Shown here: positions 45,743 through 58,401 of the stretch, in pieces
Position numbering within the stretch: the stretch's first letter is position 1
Layout: the number at the start of each line of letters is the position of its first letter
DNA from: Massilia sp. CFBP 13721
GTDB taxonomy: Bacteria; Pseudomonadota; Gammaproteobacteria; Burkholderiales; Burkholderiaceae_D
Length of the DNA: 64,000 nt
Direction of reading: 5' to 3'
NCBI RefSeq assembly: GCF_014842025.1
Contig: NZ_JACYUY010000022.1
Span: 1-64,000, forward strand
Translations under genes and position numbers: made by a program
The notes under the pieces: model-generated
Databases searched by the model: none
Seen by the model: the letters and a program-made list of their open reading frames with translations, nothing else
Told to the model about the DNA's origin: nothing

Positions 45743-46498
45743 ATGAAAGCCGTTGCTCCAGGTACCGTTATTTTTCACCGTCATCGCGGGTATGGCGTGA
45801 TCACCCACGTCAACCTGCTGACCGGCTGGATTTCCGCCCGCTTCGGCAACGAAGCGCGCACGCTCGACCTGAACCTGTCGAGCGACGAAGTCCAGCATGC
45901 CGATGGCGAACCCATTTTATTTCGGCGCGCACCGCCCGACCGCATGCCGCATGCGCGCCTGATGGCGGTCGTGCGCGCCCTGCACCAGGCCGGTTACCAG
46001 AAACTGTATCTGTATTCCTGGCCCAAGCCGTCCGGCCTGCACTGGCGCTGGCATTTGTTCACGGGCCAGCGCAACTGGATGCAGCGCTCCTGGCGCGAGG
46101 GTTGGTACGGTTCCGGCGCCGAGTACAACAACAATCCGGTCATGGGATGGGGAGATACGCCCGGCGCCACGACCGAAGAACTGATCCACGCATTGGCCAA
46201 GTTCGATCCGCAAGGGCTGGCGCAAGCGCTCGGCCGCGACGACGACCACACGGCCTGGTTCGCCGCTACCTGCGACGCGCTGCTGCCGGGCTACATGTAC
46301 AGCCTGAACCTCGAGCGGCCGGCAGGCGGCGGCCTGATCGAGGCGCCGCCGGTGCCGGTGGTGGCGGTGCGCGCCGGCTTGCCGGCGTATGCCGGACCGG
46401 ATGTCGGCTGGCCGCCGGGCTGGGCGGGCTTGTGGACGAAGTCGTATGTGATGCCGACGCGGAAGATCAATCTGACGGGTGAGCCGGAGCTGGGGTGA
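45743..46498 (+). CDS. Uncharacterised Trp-rich protein with SH3-like N-terminus
   Basis: I do not recognise this 251-residue protein. The first 60 residues (PGTVIFHRHRGYGVITHV then ISARFGNEARTLDL) resemble the SH3/Tudor-like folds of CarD or the UvrD C-terminus, which bind RNA polymerase or nucleic acid. The middle is rich in Trp, Tyr and Asn (LHWRWHLFTGQRNWMQRSW; GWYGSGAEYNNN). The rest has no recognised motif, signal peptide or membrane segment. It stands alone between the asparaginase-like gene and a convergent dehydrogenase. Composition matches the chromosome, so it is probably a lineage gene, not a recent import. Confidence 0.65.
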   Translation: MKAVAPGTVIFHRHRGYGVITHVNLLTGWISARFGNEARTLDLNLSSDEVQHADGEPILFRRAPPDRMPHARLMAVVRALHQAGYQKLYLYSWPKPSGLHWRWHLFTGQRNWMQRSWREGWYGSGAEYNNNPVMGWGDTPGATTEELIHALAKFDPQGLAQALGRDDDHTAWFAATCDALLPGYMYSLNLERPAGGGLIEAPPVPVVAVRAGLPAYAGPDVGWPPGWAGLWTKSYVMPTRKINLTGEPELG

Positions 46499-46512
46499 TC
46501 GCGCTGTTGTGC

Positions 46513-46531
46513 GGTGGGCATGCCCACCCTA
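46513..46531 (-). repeat. Solitary GTAG palindrome (locus 8)
   Basis: Single minus-oriented copy with arms GTGGGC/GCCCAC around AT and the GTAGG head, without the usual CGCG foot. Located between convergent genes. Confidence 0.7.
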
Positions 46532-47521
46532 CGGTTTATTCAACGCTTCCGGATTTAATATATTCGTCGGCTTGCCTGCTGCGAAATTCGCGATGTTTTC
46601 GAACGCCGCCCTGAAATACATCTCGTAACTGTCCTGTTCGACATATCCCAGGTGCGGCGTCGCCAGCACGGTCGGCATGCGCAGCAGGGGCGCGTCGGCG
46701 GGTAATGGCTCCTCGGTAAACACGTCCAGCGCCGCCATCCCCGGCCGGCCTGCCTGCAGCGCCGCCTCCAGCGCGCCAGTTGCCACCAGTTCCGCGCGGC
46801 TGGTGTTGACGAATAACGCATCCGGCTTCATGCGCGCCAGGTCGGCCGCCGTGACGATGCCGCGGGTGGCCTCCGCCAGCCGCAGGTGCAGGCTCAGCAC
46901 GTCGGCCTCGGCAAAGAAGGCGTCGCGCGAGGCGGCCGCGTCAATGCCATCGGCCAGCGCCGCGGCGCGGCTGGCGTCGCTGCCCCAGACCAGCACCCGC
47001 ATCCCGAACGCGCGCCCGTAGCCGGCCAGCAGCTTGCCGATCTTGCCGTAACCCCAGATCGCCAGTGTACGTCCGCGCAGCACCCTTCCCAGGCCGTTGA
47101 GCTGTGCATTCACGGAGGCTGTCTGCCAGACGCCATCTTTCAAATTGTTCGCATACGGCACGATCTTGCGGCTGGCCGCCATGATCAGCGCCCAGGCCAG
47201 TTCGGCGGGTGCGGTCGGCGAGCCGCTGCCCTCGGCAATCGCGATGCCGCGCGCGGTGGCGGCGGCGACGTCGACATGGCCGCTGATCTTGCCCGTCTGC
47301 GAAATCAGTCTCAGGTTCGGCAGCTTGTTCAGCAGGGCAGCGGATAGGCTCGTCCTTTCGCGGATCAGGACTAGCGCCTCGAAGGGCGCCAGCCGGATCG
47401 CTAGCTGGCCGAGGCCGCGTGCAGAATTGTTGAACACTTTGACGTCGTGACCGTCCAATATTTTGTAACAGTCGAGACCCGGCACGGCGTTCTGGTAATC
47501 GTCGAGAATGGCAATTTTCAT
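46529..47521 (-). CDS. D-2-hydroxyacid dehydrogenase family protein
   Basis: The 330-residue NAD-dependent enzyme has a Rossmann motif TLAIWGYGKIGKLLAGYGRAFGMRVLVWG near residues 152-180. Catalytic blocks are NTSRAELVATGALEAAL (Arg), DVFTEEPLP (Glu) and TPHLGYVEQDSYEMYF (His). It belongs to the SerA/glycerate-dehydrogenase superfamily, subgroup with an N-terminal MKIAILDDYQNAV. Substrate unknown. It is divergent from pckG with a 345-bp spacer holding two palindromes, so coordinated control with gluconeogenesis is possible. Its stop lies next to the solitary repeat at 46513. Confidence 0.88.
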   Translation of the reverse strand: MKIAILDDYQNAVPGLDCYKILDGHDVKVFNNSARGLGQLAIRLAPFEALVLIRERTSLSAALLNKLPNLRLISQTGKISGHVDVAAATARGIAIAEGSGSPTAPAELAWALIMAASRKIVPYANNLKDGVWQTASVNAQLNGLGRVLRGRTLAIWGYGKIGKLLAGYGRAFGMRVLVWGSDASRAAALADGIDAAASRDAFFAEADVLSLHLRLAEATRGIVTAADLARMKPDALFVNTSRAELVATGALEAALQAGRPGMAALDVFTEEPLPADAPLLRMPTVLATPHLGYVEQDSYEMYFRAAFENIANFAAGKPTNILNPEALNKP

Positions 47522-47866
47522 CGGAGTTGAGCGAAGTTATTGATGAGCACGTAAAGGAATAACGCATTCGCGGCGAATCGGAGTAGCCCACTACAATAGT
47601 CGACTATTATTCCTACATTTTTCGATTCACAGCGCTTGAAACCCGGATCGAGGGGTGTACAATCGGCCGATTATTAAGGGTTTGACAGCACCGAAGTGTA
47701 TAACAGCCCAAGCTTCACCGACCGTTCCATCGCCTCAGCATGAGGCTGCCGACACGACCGCCGTACCGCCGCTCTCCTGGCGCCAGGGACGCATCGCGTA
47801 GTCCCGGATACCTGCGACGGTCCTGCTGTGCGGGACCATACAGAATTCTTAATTGTTGGAGGTAAC
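47522..47866. promoter_or_regulatory. Divergent control region upstream of pckG with two perfect palindromes
   Basis: This 345-bp spacer carries AATAGTCGACTATT (47595-47608) and AATCGGCCGATT (47661-47672), both perfect palindromes and candidate operators (the first resembles GntR-type sites). A long pckG leader follows, ending TTGGAGGTAAC before the ATG. No gene seen. Confidence 0.5.
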
Positions 47867-49732
<1,866 letters not shown>

Positions 49733-49800
49733 ACAAGGAGCAGGTGAGGAAGGGTAGGTGAGGAGACGACGGTTGTAGTTAAAAAAACCGCATCGGCAGG

Positions 49801-49832
49801 AAAGGGATAGGCAGCCGCCTATCCCTTTTTTC
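49801..49832 (+). terminator. Terminator of pckG
   Basis: Arms AAAGGGATAGGC and GCCTATCCCTTT with a 4-nt loop, followed by TTTT, 68 bp past the stop. Confidence 0.9.
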
Positions 49833-50096
49833 GTTTGGAGCGAGAAAATGCCATGAATAAGCTTACCGGGTTCAATGTGCTACGCAGAACAGCATCTGTT
49901 GGAAGAAGGCTTCGTCAAGCGTCGCCGGAAACCGCAATAAGGCAACCCCTGTCCCGTTCGGCGGCGGCAGCAACTGTTCTCCGTTTTTCATGCATGTTGG
50001 CCGCACATTCGTCGCGTTCCGCTGTCTAAACTATTGGTCCCCCGTTACGCACTCGACAGCCGTTTTTGCTGACCTTTCTGCCTACCTGGAGTTGGA
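49833..50096. other. Upstream region of the CHAT protease gene
   Basis: 264 bp with no credible gene; a 58-codon frame starting near 49853 has no family features. It must carry the promoter of the CHAT operon. No promoter or operator was recognised. Confidence 0.4.
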
Positions 50097-52481
50097 ATGC
50101 TTTATCAGAACTTCGACCTGGAAATCATCAGTCCGAAAGGAAGCGATCGGCTTTGCGCGCGGGTATTGGAATCCCCCCAGGGCGACTGCCCATTCATCGA
50201 CGTCAAGTGGCCCTTCAATGCCGACGAGGAAGGCATCCTGCTTTCGGAAATCTATAGCGGGCTGCGGCAACGCGGCCGTTCGAGCAGGGCGAGCACGATC
50301 CAGGACTTCGGCGGCAAACTGTTCGAGGCGGTGTTCGCGGGCGATATCAAACGCCTGTTTCGCTCCTCGCTCGATGCGTCTGCGCGCGCCGGAAACGGAT
50401 TGCGCCTGCGCCTGCGGTTGCCGGAAGACAGCGTACTGCATGCGCGGCCGTGGGAATTCCTGTTCGACACCGAAAGCCGCGAATTCCTGGCAGTCAGGGA
50501 GCACACCCCGCTGGTGCGCTATTTGCCGGTTGCGCAACCGATTCCGCCGATGGCGGTGGAGGGGCCATTGCGCATCCTGGTGGCACTGTCTTCGCCGACC
50601 GATCACCCACGGCTCGACATTGCGCGCGAGTGGGAAATCCTGTGCAATGCGCTGGAACCCTCGATCAGCGCCGGCCAGCTGGAACTGCGCCGCGTCCCGG
50701 GGCGCTGCACCTTCGATAATGTGCGCGATTCGCTGCGCCATTTCGGGGCGCACATTTTTCACTTCGTCGGACACGGCATTCCCGGGGCGCTGGTGCTCGA
50801 GCAGGAGTCGGGCAAGGGCCTGGAGATGGAAGCGAGCCACTTGCGGTCCGCCTTTCCCGGCGGCGCACTGCCGCGGCTGATCGTATTGAATGCCTGTTCC
50901 GGCGCCATCACGCAGGATGTTCCCTTTTCCGGCCTGGCGCAGGGCTTCCTGAGGCAGGGCGTGCCTGCCGTGGTGGCGATGCAAGCTTCCATCACGGATG
51001 ACGCCGCCCTGATTTTCGCCCGTTACTTTTACCGGGATCTGGTCGAGACCGGCGCGGTCGATGCATCCCTCACCGAAGCCAGGCTGCGCATGCAGGGAAA
51101 CGGCCATCCGATCGAATGGGGTACTCCCGTGCTCTACATGCGCGCACCGAGCGGGCAGCTATTCCAGCCGGCGGCAAAACCGGTGGAATCGAACAAGCCG
51201 AAGGAGACCCTGGAGAAGGCGAGCGTCGCCCTGGCCCACGTCGAGCCGAACGCCAGCGAACGCAAGAAACCCAGGGAGAGCCAGCAAGCGCAGGAGCCGC
51301 CGCCGCCGCCAGCCGGCGCCACCCCGGCCGAAAGGAAAAAGCCGCGCACTTCCCGTGCCAAAGAGAGCAAGCCCCAGTCCACGGCAGGGCCGGCCACGGA
51401 CGAGCGTAGCACCGCGAAAAAGACGCAGGCAAAGACGTTCACCTCACCGGTAAAACCGGAGCCGGAACCGGGGCCGCAACCGTATGTGGCCGAGCAAGAT
51501 CTGACGATTAAGATGGCGCCGCGACAATTCCCGCCGCCGGCGACAGCGGCGCCAGACGCGGCTGAAAAGGCGGGCATGCCGGCGCAGGCACCGGATCGGA
51601 CCATGCCGAACGCAGTGTCGAACGCTGCGCCGGGAGCGACCGCGTCGTCGTTGCAGCCGCCACATCCAGACAATGCGCCGAAAATCCAGCTATGGGAGTT
51701 TGCGGCGCCGCCTACGCCCGAACTGGCTGCGGGTCCGGCGCGGGCCGAGCAAGCGACCGCAGCAGGAAACCGGATGGGCGAACTGACTGCGCCGTTCACG
51801 CCGAAACCGCCTGCGGCCGAGAAAAATACACGGCCCAGGCCGCAGGCGAGGAAACACACGCCAGCGCCCACACAGGAGCCGATCCTGGGCGAGCCGGACA
51901 TCCCGCCGCCAGTCCAGCCCAAAGGGGTCGGTCCGGTATTCATCCTGGAGCCGGAGGTCGACGCGCGCGGCGGCGCTGCGCCCAGGCCCTTCGCGGACGT
52001 CCCGCCGCCGCAGGAGCAGAACTGGGGGCAGCCTGCGCCCGCAAAACACTTCCTGGTGCCCGGGCTGGCTGCCGGCCTGCTGGTCGCCTTGCTGGGCGCG
52101 ACGGTCGGTAAAAGCTACATTTTTCCCTCACACGACCGCTCGCCACCGGCGCTCGCACCGGCAGCGCCGGCGCCAGCCGCGACGGTCGAGCCGGCGCCAG
52201 CCGCCAGGCCGGAGTTCACGCCGGCACCCATTCCGAAGCCGGCAGTGGCGCCGACGCCAGCGCTGCTGCGTGGCGAGACCGCGCGCATCGCCGGCGGCGC
52301 AGGTGAGCAGGTCAAGCCGGTACCGGATGCGCAACCAGCAGCACCTGCCGCCAAGCGCAAGCCGGCCGCCCCGCCGGCACGTAAAATCCAGCCGAAATCC
52401 AGGCCGGCGCCGGCCGCGGCGGCCCCCAACTGCAAGAGCCCGATCCCCAGCGAGCGCGATGCCGCCTGTCTGTTCAAATAA
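50097..52481 (+). CDS. Membrane-anchored CHAT-domain (caspase-like) protease
   Basis: The 794-residue product has three parts. Residues 1-345 form a CHAT domain with the caspase-type dyad: H226 in HFVGHGI and C267 in LIVLNACSGA, followed by GVPAVVAMQASITDDAALIFARYFY. Residues 350-650 are a long Pro/Ala/Lys-rich linker with repeated ERKKPR. Residues about 652-675 (LVPGLAAGLLVALLGATVG) are a single membrane helix. A Pro/Ala-rich, basic tail ends with two cysteines (PNCKS and AACLF). The predicted topology is cytosolic protease and periplasmic tail. CHAT proteases act in defence and programmed cleavage systems, usually activated by a partner. The adjacent secreted protein gene 20 bp downstream is the obvious candidate partner. 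Function is inference. Confidence 0.85.
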   Translation: MLYQNFDLEIISPKGSDRLCARVLESPQGDCPFIDVKWPFNADEEGILLSEIYSGLRQRGRSSRASTIQDFGGKLFEAVFAGDIKRLFRSSLDASARAGNGLRLRLRLPEDSVLHARPWEFLFDTESREFLAVREHTPLVRYLPVAQPIPPMAVEGPLRILVALSSPTDHPRLDIAREWEILCNALEPSISAGQLELRRVPGRCTFDNVRDSLRHFGAHIFHFVGHGIPGALVLEQESGKGLEMEASHLRSAFPGGALPRLIVLNACSGAITQDVPFSGLAQGFLRQGVPAVVAMQASITDDAALIFARYFYRDLVETGAVDASLTEARLRMQGNGHPIEWGTPVLYMRAPSGQLFQPAAKPVESNKPKETLEKASVALAHVEPNASERKKPRESQQAQEPPPPPAGATPAERKKPRTSRAKESKPQSTAGPATDERSTAKKTQAKTFTSPVKPEPEPGPQPYVAEQDLTIKMAPRQFPPPATAAPDAAEKAGMPAQAPDRTMPNAVSNAAPGATASSLQPPHPDNAPKIQLWEFAAPPTPELAAGPARAEQATAAGNRMGELTAPFTPKPPAAEKNTRPRPQARKHTPAPTQEPILGEPDIPPPVQPKGVGPVFILEPEVDARGGAAPRPFADVPPPQEQNWGQPAPAKHFLVPGLAAGLLVALLGATVGKSYIFPSHDRSPPALAPAAPAPAATVEPAPAARPEFTPAPIPKPAVAPTPALLRGETARIAGGAGEQVKPVPDAQPAAPAAKRKPAAPPARKIQPKSRPAPAAAAPNCKSPIPSERDAACLFK

Positions 52482-52501
52482 ATAATACTGCGAGGTTGCC
52501 A

Positions 52502-52999
52502 ATGAAATTCCGTGCGAGGGTCTGTGTATTGGTGTGTATGGCGTGTGTCATGGCAGGCTGGGCATCCGGCGCCGCGGCGCAAGATTGCAGCGAGCGCATC
52601 AATTCGATCAAGACCATCGGCGACATGCAGGGGGCCATCAATTGCGTGCAAGGCCTGGTCGCCGCGGAGTCGCGCGCCAGGCAGCAGGCCGAAAAAAACC
52701 TCAAGCTATTACCGCAGCAAGTGGCCGACCAGATCGAACTGATCACCACCAAGATACGCCACGCCTCGCTCAAAGAGTCGACCAATGGTTTGTGGAAGCA
52801 GATTCCCGATTCCGCCGACGCCGACGCCTGCTTCCTTTCCTCCGTGCGCCTGCCACCCCAGGGCCTGTGCCAGGTCACCCATCAGGGCAACCTCGGACAA
52901 TGGTCGTACAATGCCAGCGATATTGCCGGCGCCGGTTTTGTCTGCACCGCCACCTGCGTCTGGCTGGACGTGCGTCCCAAGGCGGCAGCCGCACAATAA
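52502..52999 (+). CDS. Secreted Cys-rich protein encoded with the CHAT protease
   Basis: The 165-residue product has a signal peptide (MKFRARVCVLVCMACVMAGWASGAAAQ, cleaved after AAAQ). The mature part has six cysteines (QDC, AINC, DAC, GLC, FVC, ATC), an even number suited to three disulfides. The N-terminal half is helical (MQGAINCVQGLVAAESRARQQAEKNL); the C-terminal half looks like beta strands (GQWSYNASDIAGAGFVC). No family was recognised. It starts 20 bp after the CHAT gene stop with GAGG upstream, so the two form an operon. It may bind the periplasmic tail of the CHAT protein; this is inferred from context only. Confidence 0.75.
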   Translation: MKFRARVCVLVCMACVMAGWASGAAAQDCSERINSIKTIGDMQGAINCVQGLVAAESRARQQAEKNLKLLPQQVADQIELITTKIRHASLKESTNGLWKQIPDSADADACFLSSVRLPPQGLCQVTHQGNLGQWSYNASDIAGAGFVCTATCVWLDVRPKAAAAQ

Positions 53000-53002
53000 G
53001 GC

Positions 53003-53477
53003 TTACACCAGCGTCGTGACTTCGGTCTTGTTGCCGTCAAAAGCATCGAACAGGCGCCGGTGGCAGGCATACGACATCGCATCGTCGCGGTCGTCATACC
53101 CGCCCACCCAATCCAGCAAAAAGCCCAGCTTGCTCTGCTGGGCTTCCATGGACGCGTACTTGTGCGGTTCCCAGGGGCGTTGGCGGTTGTTTTCCAGGCA
53201 GACGGCGCGCCCCGGATTCATGAACACCAGTTCCGAACAATACGGCAGTGCCATCTCGATCAAGTCGCCGTAACAGCCTTCCGTCACCCAGGCCGGGTGC
53301 GTACTCACAAAGGCCAGCAGGTCGGCCCGCACTGCCTCGGGCGCGCGGCACGGCAATCAGTCCCGGTTCCCAGACGATCGTGTCCAGGTCGAGGTGAACC
53401 AACGCGTGCTGCGCCGCCAGCGCCCTGGCCCGGTACGACTTGCCGGAACCCGAGTTGCCCATGATAAGACATCGCAT
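53003..53477 (-). pseudogene. Frameshifted P-loop kinase (FlaR/topology-modulation-like)
   Basis: Two overlapping frames together make one adenylate-kinase-like protein of about 158 residues. The first (ATG 53477) holds MRCLIMGNSGSGKSYRARAL with a Walker A and the segment LVHLDLDTIVWEPG. The second supplies WVTEGCYGDLIEMALPYCSELVF and continues to the stop at 53003. The shift falls in a CGCGCGCCC tract around 53341-53352 and behaves as a +1 insertion. GGAGG sits 5 bp before the ATG. Either a recent mutation or an assembly error; family function (small P-loop NTPase) is poorly known. Convergent with the CHAT operon, 3 bp from its end. Confidence 0.7.
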
Positions 53478-53589
53478 CATCGCCTCCATTTCCATGAAGT
53501 ATTAATATTAGCCGTTTTAAAAGATGTGCTTGACCCTCACGCAGCGTCAGGCGCCAGCATGGGCGCACGCATGAAGAGAAAGGGACACG

Positions 53590-54636
53590 ATGCTGTTGAA
53601 AATTGGAGAGCTGGCAAGACGCAGCGGCCTGACGGTGCGCACGCTGCACCATTACGACGGCATCGGACTCCTGTCTCCTTCGGCGCGTTCCGACGCCGGC
53701 TACCGGCTGTATAACGAAGCTGACATCGCCCGGCTGCACCGCATCCTGGCGCTGCGCAGGTTCGGGGTGGCGCTGGCCGAGATCGGAACCTATCTATCCG
53801 GACCGGACTTGCCGCTGGCCAGCCTCGTCGAGCGCCAGATCACGATGCTGACGCAGCAGATCGCGCAAGCGGATGCCTTGCGCAATCGGCTGCTGCGCCT
53901 GCAAGGGCAGCTCGACCAGGGGCAGCACCCGGATCCGGCCGACTGGCTGACTACTCTGGAGCACATGACCATGTACGACAACTATTTTACGCAGGAAGAA
54001 CTGGCGCAATTGCCGCTGTATACGGAAGCAGAAAAAGTTGAAGGCGAGTGGCAGGCGCTGGTGGCCGAGGTGCGTGCCTTGATGGATGCCGGGACCAGCC
54101 CGGCCGACGCCAAGGCGCGCTCCCTGGCCAAACGCTGGATGGCCACTGTGGCACGCGACACGGATGCCAATCCGATCCTGTTCGCGAAACTGAACACGAT
54201 GCACGAACAGGAACCCGCGGTGCAGGAGCGCACCAGCGTCACGTCACAGGTGATGTCCTTCATCCTGGCGGCGACGCGAGAAAACCAGTTGGCGGTCTAC
54301 GAACGTTATCTCGATGCGGACGAGATGGCGTTCGTACGCGCCAATCTCGGCAAGCGCAATGCCGAATGGCCTCCGCTGCTGGCGCGCGTGCGTACCGCCA
54401 TGGATGCGGGAAGCGCCCCGGATTCACCGGAAGCGCAGGCGCTGGCGCGCGACTGGTTCGACCTGTTCCGCTCCTATGCCGGCGACCATCCGGCGACCCA
54501 GCACAAGATCCGCCAGGCACTCGAGAACGAGCCTGAACTAAAGCAGCCGGGCATGGTGGACGAGCGCATGATCGGCTTCATTCGGGCGGCGATGCAATCA
54601 TTACAGTCGATGCGGCGTCCTCAGCCGGCGCCATAG
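53590..54636 (+). CDS. MerR family regulator with two TipAS-type ligand domains
   Basis: The 348-residue transcription factor has a MerR winged helix at 3-72 (LKIGELARRSGLTVRTLHHYDGIGLLSPSAR) and a dimerisation coiled coil to about 120. Two TipAS-like antibiotic-binding modules follow: 130-220 (MYDNYFTQEELAQLP then WQALVAEVRALMDAG) and 255-345 (WPPLLARVRTAMDAG then DHPATQHKIRQAL). TipA proteins bind thiopeptide-type drugs; two modules are unusual. AAGGGA precedes ATG 53590. No efflux gene is adjacent. The last 16 bp overlap the convergent DUF2214 gene. Confidence 0.88.
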   Translation: MLLKIGELARRSGLTVRTLHHYDGIGLLSPSARSDAGYRLYNEADIARLHRILALRRFGVALAEIGTYLSGPDLPLASLVERQITMLTQQIAQADALRNRLLRLQGQLDQGQHPDPADWLTTLEHMTMYDNYFTQEELAQLPLYTEAEKVEGEWQALVAEVRALMDAGTSPADAKARSLAKRWMATVARDTDANPILFAKLNTMHEQEPAVQERTSVTSQVMSFILAATRENQLAVYERYLDADEMAFVRANLGKRNAEWPPLLARVRTAMDAGSAPDSPEAQALARDWFDLFRSYAGDHPATQHKIRQALENEPELKQPGMVDERMIGFIRAAMQSLQSMRRPQPAP

Positions 54637-55082
54637 CCGATGCCGCGCGCCATCGCCGCCGCGAAAATCGGGATCAGCGCGAACACGTGGATCTCGATCA
54701 GCAGCAGCCGGCGCAGCTTGCCGACTTCCTGTAATGGCGGCATGAAGGCGGCATCCGCCTTCAATCCCTTTTGCCAGGCGGCGATGCGCAAGGTCGGCTG
54801 GATAGAGAGCAGGCCGACCACGGCAAAGGCGGCGATCTTGCCCCAGAACGCGTGGTTGTGCAGGTAGACATCCGGCCCCTTGGCGCCGTACCAGACGCGC
54901 ACGAAACCGACGACCAGGATCGCCAGCGACAGCATGCCGTAGGCGGCGTCGAAGCGCCCCAGCAGTTTGACGGTGGGCGGCGACATGGCGGCCGGGCGCA
55001 TCAGCGCCAGTTCGGCGGCCAGCACGGCGGCGAGGCCGAAGACGATCAGGTGGTGGACGATGGCGAGCAGGAGGTCGGTCAT
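54621..55082 (-). CDS. DUF2214 family inner-membrane protein
   Basis: The 153-residue protein has four hydrophobic helices (LLLAIVHHLIVFGLAAVLAAE; GMLSLAILVVGFVRVWYG; IAAFAVVGLLSIQPTLRI; IEIHVFALIPIFAAAMARG). The HHLIVFGL and VRVWYGAKGP blocks are typical of DUF2214. Role unknown. Its 3' end overlaps the MerR gene by 16 bp on the opposite strand, so convergent transcripts could interfere. Confidence 0.85.
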   Translation of the reverse strand: MTDLLLAIVHHLIVFGLAAVLAAELALMRPAAMSPPTVKLLGRFDAAYGMLSLAILVVGFVRVWYGAKGPDVYLHNHAFWGKIAAFAVVGLLSIQPTLRIAAWQKGLKADAAFMPPLQEVGKLRRLLLIEIHVFALIPIFAAAMARGIGYGAG

Positions 55083-55132
55083 GGCGGCTGCTGGACGGTG
55101 GAGGTGTGTTCACTGTAGCGCATGTCGAAGTT

Positions 55133-55377
55133 GTAGGGTGGAGTCCTGACTCCACGCGGTGATACGTACTGGCTCCAATGTCGTGCCCGATGATCTCGCT
55201 GCTACGTATCACCGCGTAAACTCGGGAGTCCATCCTACGAAAATCGAAAGCAAAAGTCCGTAGGGTGGGCCGGGCCACGAAAGGCTCTGCCCACGCGGTG
55301 ATACGTACCGGCTCCGATGTCGTGCCGGATGATCTTGCGGCTGCGTATCACCGCGTGGAGTCAGGACTCCACCCTAC
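55133..55377. repeat. Two tandem REPIN units of GTAG palindromes (locus 9)
   Basis: Unit 1 is plus copy 55133-55159 (GTGGAGTC/GACTCCAC) plus diverged minus copy 55212-55238. Unit 2 is plus copy 55260-55298 (with extra bases in the loop) plus minus copy 55351-55377. The internal spacers of about 52 bp are nearly identical and each begin TGATACGTA and end CGTATCA, so the whole unit was duplicated. Confidence 0.85.
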
Positions 55378-55399
55378 AAAATCGAAAACCCAAAAGCAA

Positions 55400-55427
55400 A
55401 AAAGGCAGAGCGCAAGCTCTGCCTTTT
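55400..55427 (-). terminator. Terminator of uvrA
   Basis: Arms AAAAGGCAGAGC and GCTCTGCCTTTT with a GNRA-like loop. On the minus strand the T run follows the hairpin, 21 bp past the uvrA stop. Confidence 0.85.
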
Positions 55428-55447
55428 CGACACTCAAACGAACAGGT

Positions 55448-58297
<2,850 letters not shown>

Positions 58298-58401
58298 TAA
58301 TTTTGGCAGGCTTTCAATAAGTTTTGCGGGGCCGCGCACGATACTGTCGCGTTGGCGGGCCAATCGAGGGGGAATCTGCTAGTTTAGCGCGTTTTTGTTG
58401 C

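Noticed and set aside
47682-47703. TTGACA/TATAAC pair upstream of pckG
   Set aside because: Spacer of about 11 bp is too short for a functional promoter.
49853-50029. Possible small gene upstream of the CHAT protease
   Set aside because: Low-complexity Arg/Ser/Ala translation with no signal or family pattern; lies just after the pckG terminator.
53003-53477. Programmed frameshifting in the P-loop kinase
   Set aside because: No slippery heptamer or downstream stimulatory structure is evident at the CGCGCGCCC tract; mutation or sequencing error is simpler.
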